Of a stretch of 64,000 bases of DNA, positions 32,488-39,453 are shown one piece after another (the first letter of the stretch is position 1; each line of letters opens with the position of its first letter). The DNA is from Seohaeicola saemankumensis (lineage in GTDB: Bacteria; Pseudomonadota; Alphaproteobacteria; Rhodobacterales; Rhodobacteraceae), in assembly GCF_042678485.1 (NCBI RefSeq), contig NZ_JBHTKR010000004.1, positions 1-64,000 on the forward strand, written 5' to 3'. The notes beneath the pieces are model-generated. The model was not told where the DNA came from, searched no databases, and saw only the letters and a list, made by a program, of their open reading frames with translations. The translations under genes and the position numbers were made by a program.

Positions 32488-33816
32488 TCAGCGCAGCGCG
32501 GCCTCGGCGGCGGCCGACAGGCGCAACAGCCTTTCTTCGGACATGGGTGCCCCCAACAGCATGATCCCGCAACCTGGCGTACCTGTGGGCAAAGTCGTGG
32601 CGCACAGACCCATCAGGTTGCCCGCGCGGGTGTTGCGCAGGGTCAGCAGGTTTTCAGTCACGTAATAGTCGTGATCCGCCATCAGACGTTCCAGGTTCGG
32701 CGGCAGGTTCGGGGCCGTGGGGCAAATCACGGCGTCATAGCCTGCCATCCGCGCGTGCCACGCCTGCCGCCCCGCGTCCAGTTTGCGCCAGGCCGCGACA
32801 TAATCGGCGCCTGAAAAGCCCGCCCCGCTGCGGAAGCGTTCAAGGATCTGGTCGAACATCAGATGCGGCGCGGCCTCGATCACATCGCGCCAGATGCCAT
32901 AGGCTTCGGCGGTAAAGACGATCGGCGCAAGACCCAGCGCTTCGGCCAGCTCGGGGGCTTCGACCTCGTCGATCACGGCGCCTGCGGCCTCAAGCCGGGT
33001 CACGGCATAGGCAAAGGCATTGGCCGGCCCATCGCGCAGATCGTCCATCACCACGGTTTTCAGGATCGCAAGGCGGCGCCCCTGCAAGCTGGCGCCGCGC
33101 AGATCGGCGGGCTTGCCGCCTTCCAGCACGGCCAGCATCAGCGCCGCATCCTCGACCGACCGGCACAGCGGGCCGACCGTGTCGAACCGCTCGCACAGCG
33201 GCACCACACCGGCGCAGGACAGGCGCCCCGCCGTGGTCTTCAGACCGACAAGATCGTTCCAGGCCGCCGGAATACGCACGGAACCGCCCGTATCCGTGCC
33301 AATCCCGCAGGCCGCCAGCCCGAAGGCCACGGATGTGGCAGCACCAGAGCTGGAGCCGCCCGGCACAGCCGCATGATCGTTGACATTGGGCGGAGTCGCC
33401 GTGATCGGGTTCAGACCCAACCCGCTGAAGGCAAGCTCGCTCGTGTGGGTCTTGCCCAGGCAGACCAGCCCCGCAGATGTCGCGTTACGCAGAACCTCGG
33501 CATCGCGCGAAGGCACCCGCCCTTTGAGCAGCGCGGTCCCCGCCTCGGTCGCCACGCCTGCGGTGTCGAACAGATCCTTCCAGCTGATCGGAACACCATC
33601 CAGCGGCGAAAGGCGCATGCCCGTTCTGGCGCGCGCCCGCGCCGCGCCGGCCTCGGCCAGTGCGCGATCAGGCGTGGTGCGCGCATAGATGCGTCCCGCC
33701 ATGGGATGCGCGGCAATGGCATCCAGATAGGCCTGCGTCAGATCGATGGGGTCAAGATCGCCCGCGCCGATGGCCCGCCCCTGCTCTGCCGCCGTGCGGC
33801 CCAGCCAATCCTGCAT
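32488..33816 (-). CDS. Amidase signature family hydrolase (second)
   Basis: A 442-residue amidase with the full Ser-cisSer-Lys set: ISWKDLFD (Lys), PGGSSSGAATSVA and GIGTDTGGSVRIPAA (nucleophile Ser). AGAGGG lies seven bases before the chosen ATG at 33816. Substrate unknown. It is divergent from the UbiH-like gene, 86 bp apart, and is followed by 169 bp before the aminotransferase gene. Sequence divergence from the amidase at 7791 is substantial, so it is not a recent duplicate. Confidence 0.92.
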   Translation of the reverse strand: MQDWLGRTAAEQGRAIGAGDLDPIDLTQAYLDAIAAHPMAGRIYARTTPDRALAEAGAARARARTGMRLSPLDGVPISWKDLFDTAGVATEAGTALLKGRVPSRDAEVLRNATSAGLVCLGKTHTSELAFSGLGLNPITATPPNVNDHAAVPGGSSSGAATSVAFGLAACGIGTDTGGSVRIPAAWNDLVGLKTTAGRLSCAGVVPLCERFDTVGPLCRSVEDAALMLAVLEGGKPADLRGASLQGRRLAILKTVVMDDLRDGPANAFAYAVTRLEAAGAVIDEVEAPELAEALGLAPIVFTAEAYGIWRDVIEAAPHLMFDQILERFRSGAGFSGADYVAAWRKLDAGRQAWHARMAGYDAVICPTAPNLPPNLERLMADHDYYVTENLLTLRNTRAGNLMGLCATTLPTGTPGCGIMLLGAPMSEERLLRLSAAAEAALR

Positions 33817-33902
33817 GTCACGCCCTCTCATATGGTGGTGAAACGAACGGTAGCGGCAGACAGGCGCATGGACAATCCCGGCCATTCACCCATATTTGCG
33901 TC

Positions 33903-35123
33903 ATGACATATGACAGCGATATCCTGATCGTGGGTGGCGGGCTGAATGGCCCGCTTCTTGCGCTTGCCCTGGCCCGGTCCGGCCTGACATCGACCGTGAT
34001 CGACGCGCAGCCAGCGGAAAAGATGGCCGCCGCAGATTTTGACGGGCGATCCTATGCCTTGGCGCTGGCATCCGTCCGGCTGCTGCGCAAGCTGGGATTG
34101 TGGGATGCGCTGGCGGACCAGGCCCAGCCGATGCTTGAAATCAAGGTCAGCGACGGGCGCGCGGGCGAAGGCCCGCTGTCACCCTTCCATCTGCATTTCG
34201 ACCATGCCGAGATCGAGGAAGGCCCGATGGGGCATATGGTCGAAGACCGCCACTTGCGCCAGGCCGTGCTTGCGGCGGTTTCGGACCATGACTTGATCAC
34301 GCGCCGCAACGGCGAAACCGTTGTGGAACAGAAGGTCGGCCCGCAGGGGGTCTGCATCACTTTCGCGTCAGGAAAGACCCTGACGGGGCGCGCCATCGTC
34401 GGGGCCGACGGGCGTCGCTCGGGCACGGCGGAACGGGCGGGGATCACCCGGACCGGATGGGACTATGGCCAGACGGCCATGGTCTGCGCGATCGAGCACG
34501 ATCTGCCCCATCACGGCATCGCACACCAATTTTTCATGCCACCCGGACCGCTGGCGATCCTGCCGCTCAAGGGCAATCGCAGCTCCATCGTCTGGTCTGA
34601 AACGCATGCCAATGCCGCGTCGTTCAATGCGCTGTCGGACGCGGATTACCTGACCATGCTGCGCCCCCGGTTTGGTGATTTCCTGGGCGAGATCAGGCTG
34701 GCCGGTGCGCGCTACAGCTATCCGCTGAACCTGACGCTGGCCAAAAGCTTTGTTGCGCCGCGCCTGGCGCTTGTGGGCGATGCCGCCCATGGCGTGCATC
34801 CCGTCGCGGGTCAGGGTCTGAACGCGGGCCTGCGTGACATCGCGGCACTGGCGCAAGTGATGGCCGAAGCCCGCCAGCGCGGCGAGGATATCGCCGCTGG
34901 CGCCGTTCTGGATCGCTATCAGCAGTGGCGCCGCTTCGATACGGCGACGCTTGCGCTGGCAACGGATCTGACAAACCGGGTTTTCGCCAGCGACAACCCC
35001 CTGCTGCGGCTGGGCCGTGACATCGGCATGGGTGTCGTCAATGCGCTGCCCGGACTGCGCCGCGGGTTCATCCGCGAAGCGGCCGGCCTGACGGGTGATC
35101 TGCCTGACCTCATGCGCGCATAG
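33903..35123 (+). CDS. FAD-dependent UbiH/UbiF/VisC-family hydroxylase
   Basis: A 406-residue flavoprotein monooxygenase. The N-terminal Rossmann motif is DILIVGGGLNGPLLA, the GD motif near residue 295 is LVGDAAHGVHPVAGQGLNAGL, and the conserved DG motif (GADGRRSGT) lies near 162. It probably hydroxylates the ubiquinone ring. It starts at the ATG giving MTYDSDILIVGGG; upstream sequence overlaps the divergent amidase and is unsupported. No obvious SD, so it may be weakly translated or leaderless. Convergent with the sulfotransferase gene. Confidence 0.92.
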   Translation: MTYDSDILIVGGGLNGPLLALALARSGLTSTVIDAQPAEKMAAADFDGRSYALALASVRLLRKLGLWDALADQAQPMLEIKVSDGRAGEGPLSPFHLHFDHAEIEEGPMGHMVEDRHLRQAVLAAVSDHDLITRRNGETVVEQKVGPQGVCITFASGKTLTGRAIVGADGRRSGTAERAGITRTGWDYGQTAMVCAIEHDLPHHGIAHQFFMPPGPLAILPLKGNRSSIVWSETHANAASFNALSDADYLTMLRPRFGDFLGEIRLAGARYSYPLNLTLAKSFVAPRLALVGDAAHGVHPVAGQGLNAGLRDIAALAQVMAEARQRGEDIAAGAVLDRYQQWRRFDTATLALATDLTNRVFASDNPLLRLGRDIGMGVVNALPGLRRGFIREAAGLTGDLPDLMRA

Positions 35124-35131
35124 GCGCAAGA

Positions 35132-35965
35132 TCAGTCACCCAGCTTGGCGTGCACCTCGTCCATGTCGATCTCGCCCACTGGCATTTTGTTGGCGGGATT
35201 TTCGAAATCGTATTTGAACAGCTCGAAATCGCGTTTGTAGATCTCATAGACCAGGTGCATCGACAGATCGTCGAAATAATCCTCGACCGGGTGCAGGCGC
35301 TTGGGGCCGTGCCCTTCGGATTCATTGAAACGCGGGATCGTCGCAAGATCGACCTTGTGGGGTGTCTCGATCGAATCCAGCACGGTCTGCATCCCCGCGT
35401 TGAAGGATTCCGTCCAGAAGATACTGTCATAGCGGCCACCATTCACGATGAAGGTGGACACATGGCCCGCCATGGCCGACCAGTGGATATCGGGTTCCAT
35501 CGGACGCCGCCAGCGGATGGTATCGCGCGCGAACAGCAGAAAGCGGCGGAAGCTTGCGATCTGGTCGAATTCCTGCTTGCCGTCCTCGCCGCCCACTTCG
35601 ATACCGTATTTCTGGGTCAGCATCGGCACCAGGTTGCCCCGGTAGCGCCGTCCGTTCCGCTGGATCCCGCAGACCTTGTCAAAAAAAGAGGACAGGATCC
35701 GCGTGTAGGGATTGCGTACACAGGTAAACGCGTAAGATGCATGCTCCTTCACGTTCTTTTCGATCAGCAGCTGGCTTTCGGGTTGCGCCCATTTGTGCAG
35801 ACCACTGGTGGAGTCGTGAATGTCGCCATCAAAGAACTCACCATGATCGGAATAGAACAGGATCTGGCCGATGGTCGAGCAGGCGCATTTCGGCACCACG
35901 CGGTAGACCACGCTTTCGCTTTCCGTCATCCATGTACCCGGAAATCCCATCTCAACCGCCTCCAA
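35132..35965 (-). CDS. Sulfotransferase (family 2 type)
   Basis: A 277-residue cytoplasmic PAPS-dependent sulfotransferase. The 5'-phosphosulfate loop is PKCACST at 25-31 and the 3'-phosphate site is CVRNPYTRILSSF around Arg84 and Ser92, both as in HNK-1/carbohydrate sulfotransferase-like proteins. Divergently transcribed from the glycosyltransferase at 36094 with 128 AT-rich bases between, so the two probably share regulation. Likely sulfates a surface glycan (inference). Confidence 0.9.
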   Translation of the reverse strand: MEAVEMGFPGTWMTESESVVYRVVPKCACSTIGQILFYSDHGEFFDGDIHDSTSGLHKWAQPESQLLIEKNVKEHASYAFTCVRNPYTRILSSFFDKVCGIQRNGRRYRGNLVPMLTQKYGIEVGGEDGKQEFDQIASFRRFLLFARDTIRWRRPMEPDIHWSAMAGHVSTFIVNGGRYDSIFWTESFNAGMQTVLDSIETPHKVDLATIPRFNESEGHGPKRLHPVEDYFDDLSMHLVYEIYKRDFELFKYDFENPANKMPVGEIDMDEVHAKLGD

Positions 35966-36093
35966 AACCTGCGTCTTTTTTATGAGACGTCATATACCAA
36001 CTTTGCAAAATCGAAATAAACCCTGTTTATTGATCGCTCATGGATCGCTAACACTCTACCAGACATGTGTAACCAGAGGCTTTCGGTTTTCTG

Positions 36094-37671
36094 ATGGCAA
36101 GAATTGCATTCATTCTTCTATGCCACAAGGACCCCGAAGCGATCATCGCTCAGGCGCAGCGACTGACGGCGGTTGGCGATTACATGGCCATCCATTTCGA
36201 CGCACGCGCCAGCGATGCCCACTACCGCATGATCCGCGATGCGCTGCGTGACAATCCGAACGTGGTCTTCGCAAAGCGGCGGATCAAATGCGGCTGGGGT
36301 TCGTGGTCACTGGTCAAGGCCACGCTGAATGCCGTGCAGGCCGCGGTCGAGGCGTTTCCCCGTGCCACCCATTTCTACATGCTCTCGGGCGATTGCATGG
36401 CGATCAAATCGGCCGAATATGCACATGCTTTCCTTGATGCCGACGATGCCGATTACATCGAAAGCTTCGATTTCTTTGAAAGCGACTGGATCAAGACGGG
36501 GATCAAGGAAGAACGGCTGGCCTATCGGCATATCTTCAATGAACGCACCCACAAGCGCCTGTTCTACCTGTCGCTGGATATCCAGAAAAGGCTGGGGCTG
36601 AAACGCGACATCCCCCATGACCTGCAGATCCAGATCGGCAGCCAGTGGTGGTGCCTGCGCCGCCGCACGATCGAACGGATCCTGGACTTCACGCGCAAGC
36701 GGCGCGACGTGATGCGCTTTTTCAGCACGACCTGGATCCCGGATGAAACCTTTTTCCAGACACTTGTGCGCCACCTGATCCCGGAATCCGAGATTCGCTG
36801 CAGGACACTGACCTTCCTGATGTTCTCGGATTACGGGATGCCCGTGACCTTCTACAACGATCACTACGATCTGCTGCTCAGCCAGGATTTCCTGTTCGCC
36901 CGCAAGATCAGCCCGGGCGCCACGCGGCTGAAGGAAAGGCTGGGTGACCTTTACGCCGCCGAAGGGGTACGGTTCCCGATCTCGAACGAAGGGCGCGGCC
37001 TTTTTCAGTTCCTGTCCGGTCGGGGCCGGATCGGACGGCGCTTTGCCTCGCGGTTCTGGGAAACCGAAAGCACCCTGGGGCGCGAACGGGAATTGCTGAT
37101 CCTGGTCTGCAAGAAATGGCACGTGGCCAAGCGCCTGCTCTACCGGATCCGCCATGTGACCAATGTTCCCGTCATCGAATATCTCTTCAACGAGGAAAGC
37201 ACGTATCTGCCAGACCTTGGCGGCATTCAGTCCAGCTTGGGCAAACGCACGCGGCATCGCCGCGCCTTGATGCGGATGCTGTTCGACTACTACGAAACCG
37301 ACCGGCTTATCGTGTGCATGGACCCCGGCAATCTGGACCTGATCCAGGATTTCTGCGGCGACCGCTCCACCACAAGGCTGCTCGAGATCGAATGCCAGTT
37401 CTCCGACGACTACCTGATCGGACATGCCAGGCGCGTGGGCCTTGCCGGTGACCGCACGCCGCCGGAAACCCTGGCGCGGTTGCTGCCGACGATCCGCAAC
37501 GACATGACCTTCGAAAGCGATCGTATCCGCGACCAGAATTTCGAACACCACCACCGCATCCGCGAAGTTGATCCGGTCGCCGAGAATGCGGCGAAACTCT
37601 CGCAATTCCTTGCCATTCCGCATGACAAGGCCCATGAAATCGCCGCAACCGAATACCTTTTTGCAGACTGA
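36094..37671 (+). CDS. Core-2/I-branching-type glycosyltransferase with C-terminal DUF5928-like domain
   Basis: A 525-residue protein. The N-terminal half (about 1-270) is a GT14-like core-2/I-branching beta-1,6-N-acetylglucosaminyltransferase, recognised by the IAFILLCHKDPEAI opening, IHFDARASD, the YMLSGDCMAIKS motif and SQWWCLRR. The C-terminal part (about 290-525) has no catalytic motif I recognise and corresponds to what is called DUF5928 in this group. No membrane segment or signal. Paired with a divergent sulfotransferase, it probably builds a sulfated extracellular polysaccharide or holdfast-type glycan (inference). A HIT gene follows after eight bases. Confidence 0.85.
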   Translation: MARIAFILLCHKDPEAIIAQAQRLTAVGDYMAIHFDARASDAHYRMIRDALRDNPNVVFAKRRIKCGWGSWSLVKATLNAVQAAVEAFPRATHFYMLSGDCMAIKSAEYAHAFLDADDADYIESFDFFESDWIKTGIKEERLAYRHIFNERTHKRLFYLSLDIQKRLGLKRDIPHDLQIQIGSQWWCLRRRTIERILDFTRKRRDVMRFFSTTWIPDETFFQTLVRHLIPESEIRCRTLTFLMFSDYGMPVTFYNDHYDLLLSQDFLFARKISPGATRLKERLGDLYAAEGVRFPISNEGRGLFQFLSGRGRIGRRFASRFWETESTLGRERELLILVCKKWHVAKRLLYRIRHVTNVPVIEYLFNEESTYLPDLGGIQSSLGKRTRHRRALMRMLFDYYETDRLIVCMDPGNLDLIQDFCGDRSTTRLLEIECQFSDDYLIGHARRVGLAGDRTPPETLARLLPTIRNDMTFESDRIRDQNFEHHHRIREVDPVAENAAKLSQFLAIPHDKAHEIAATEYLFAD

Positions 37672-37679
37672 GGTGCCCC

Positions 37680-38063
37680 ATGCCCTATGGCTACGACGAT
37701 CAGAACGTTTTCGCGAAAATCCTGCGCGGGGAGATTCCCAGCCGCAAGGTGCTGGAAACCGAACACAGCCTGGCATTCCATGACATTTCCGAACAGGCAC
37801 CCGTGCATGTACTGGTGATCCCCAAAGGCCCATACGTGACCTATGACCACTTCGCGCAGGCCGCGACCGATGCCGAGATCGTGGATTTCACCCGCGCCAT
37901 CGGCGAGGTCTGCCGGATCATGGGTGTCCAGCCGGGAATGGGTGGCGGCGGGTTCCGCGCCATTTCCAACGCCGGCGCCGCCGGTGTGCAGGAGGTGCCG
38001 CATCTGCATGTGCATATCCTGGGCGGTCGCGTTCTGGGCCGGATGCTGCCACGCGCAGATTGA
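37680..38063 (+). CDS. HIT family nucleotide-binding protein (HinT-like)
   Basis: A 127-residue histidine-triad hydrolase. The triad HLHVH is at 108-112 (His108, His110, His112), followed by ILGG. It cleaves purine nucleoside phosphoramidates such as AMP-lysine. Starts eight bases after the glycosyltransferase stop and is probably co-transcribed, though functionally unrelated. A dispersed repeat follows. Confidence 0.95.
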   Translation: MPYGYDDQNVFAKILRGEIPSRKVLETEHSLAFHDISEQAPVHVLVIPKGPYVTYDHFAQAATDAEIVDFTRAIGEVCRIMGVQPGMGGGGFRAISNAGAAGVQEVPHLHVHILGGRVLGRMLPRAD

Positions 38064-38077
38064 GCACGCCCCTTACG

Positions 38078-38101
38078 CTTCTTCTTGCCTGAAATATCCC
38101 C
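38078..38101 (+). repeat. Dispersed intergenic repeat, copy B
   Basis: CTTCTTCTTGCCTGAAATATCCCC, noted as CTTCTTCTTGCC plus TGAAATATCCCC, begins 14 bases after the HIT gene stop and lies in the gap before the convergent ABC ATPase gene. Same family as copies A and C. Confidence 0.7.
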
Positions 38102-38159
38102 GCGCGGAGCGCATCCCGAAGCCGCCACAAGGCGCGCGGGCCCCAAGAGGCAGACCGGG

Positions 38160-39089
38160 TCAGGCAGACCGGGTCAGGTTCAGGAAGACATCCTGCAGGT
38201 CGGCCTGCTCGGTTTTCACATCACGGATCGACAGGCCCGCGGCCCGTACCGCCTCAAGCACCTGATCGGCGGTTGTCTGACGGGTATGATAGCTGATCGC
38301 CAGTGATCCGTCATCACGACGCGCGACATCCAGCCCCGGCCCCTCGGGCAACCGCTCGGCCGGTTCTGCGGGATGGATGACCATTGTCTTGCGATCCATC
38401 TGACCCAGCAGCGCCGCCGTGCTGTCGCGCGCCACGACCTGGCCCTGGTTGATGATCGCGATCTGGTCGCACATCTCCTCGGCCTCCTCCAGGTAATGGG
38501 TGGTCAGGATGATCGTCATGCCCTCACGGTTCAGCTTGCGGACATTTTCCCACAGCATCTGCCGCAATTCGATATCCACGCCCGCCGTGGGTTCGTCCAG
38601 CACCAGGATGCGCGGATGGTGCACCAGCGCCTTGCCCAGCAGAAGCCTGCGCCGCATGCCGCCTGAAAGGGTGCGCGCATAGGCTTCGGCCTTGTCCGAC
38701 AGGCCGACAAGGGCCAGGATCTCGTCGCTGCGCCGCTGCGCCTTCGGCACCCCGTAAAGCCCCGCCTGCATTTCCAGCGCGGCCCGGGGCGTGAAGAAGG
38801 GATCGAGGTTCAGCTCCTGCGGCATCACCCCGATCGCCGCGCGAGACTGGCGCGGATTGATATCCTGATCGAAACCCCAGATGCGAACCTGTCCCGCCGT
38901 CTTGACGACCAGACCTGCCAGGATGTTGATCAGCGTGGATTTGCCCGCCCCGTTGGGGCCAAGAAGCCCGAAGACAGACCCCGTGGGCACATCCAGGTCG
39001 ATGCCCCGCAGCGCCTGTTTCCGGGGCTGGCCCTTCGATCCGCCATAGGTCTTTTCAAGTCCCCGGATTTCGATCGCATTGCCGCTCAT
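38160..39089 (-). CDS. ABC-2-type transporter ATP-binding protein (orphan)
   Basis: A 309-residue ATPase of the CcmA/NodI/DrrA type. Walker A is GLLGPNGAGKST, the signature LSGGMRRRL, Walker B RILVLDEPTAGVD and the H-loop TTHYLEEAEE. A C-terminal extension of about 70 residues resembles the regulatory tail of drug/antibiotic exporters. No ABC-2 permease gene lies on either side, so its membrane partner must be encoded elsewhere. Its start is divergent from the small zinc-protein gene at 39175, 85 bp away. Confidence 0.9.
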   Translation of the reverse strand: MSGNAIEIRGLEKTYGGSKGQPRKQALRGIDLDVPTGSVFGLLGPNGAGKSTLINILAGLVVKTAGQVRIWGFDQDINPRQSRAAIGVMPQELNLDPFFTPRAALEMQAGLYGVPKAQRRSDEILALVGLSDKAEAYARTLSGGMRRRLLLGKALVHHPRILVLDEPTAGVDIELRQMLWENVRKLNREGMTIILTTHYLEEAEEMCDQIAIINQGQVVARDSTAALLGQMDRKTMVIHPAEPAERLPEGPGLDVARRDDGSLAISYHTRQTTADQVLEAVRAAGLSIRDVKTEQADLQDVFLNLTRSA

Positions 39090-39174
39090 GGTCAATCTGC
39101 CCCTACTTGCCCCTGCCCGCCTCATCGCTCATAACGGACCTAATCCAGTTGACCGCAAAAGGGAATGTCCCGAG

Positions 39175-39354
39175 ATGACGATCGAGGCACCAGAGACAAA
39201 GCTTGTCGACAGCTACCGCGTGGCCTGTGACGGGGGCGAGGGGGCGCTTGGCCATCCCCGCGTCTGGCTGCAGATCCCGCATGAACATGGCTGGGTGGAA
39301 TGCCCCTATTGCGATTGCAAGTACGTGCACCGCGATTTCGAGGGCAAGGTCTGA
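39175..39354 (+). CDS. Small zinc-finger protein (zf-CHCC type)
   Basis: A 59-residue protein. The segment GHPRVWLQIP followed by GWVECPYCDCKYVH contains the CPYC pair and a His, the pattern of the CHCC zinc ribbon of mitochondrial complex I subunit NDUFS6. Alphaproteobacterial homologues are small and may accompany respiratory complex I. The ATG at 39175 gives the family N-terminus; the frame is open upstream without support. A repeat lies between it and polA. Confidence 0.85.
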   Translation: MTIEAPETKLVDSYRVACDGGEGALGHPRVWLQIPHEHGWVECPYCDCKYVHRDFEGKV

Positions 39355-39397
39355 TCGCGGGCCGAACCTTTCGGCTGATCTGGCCGGAGCCTCCGGC

Positions 39398-39421
39398 GGG
39401 GATATTTTGAGCAAGAAGAAG
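39398..39421 (-). repeat. Dispersed intergenic repeat, copy C (inverted)
   Basis: The minus strand reads CTTCTTCTTGCTCAAAATATCCCC, noted as CTTCTTCTTGCT plus CAAAATATCCCC. It is followed on the minus strand by a CCGGAGG/CCTCCGG hairpin at about 39384-39397. It lies between the zinc-protein and polA genes and is opposite in orientation to the other copies. Confidence 0.7.
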
Positions 39422-39453
39422 CAGCGGGCACAAGGTCCGCGAAAGGGGCGCGC

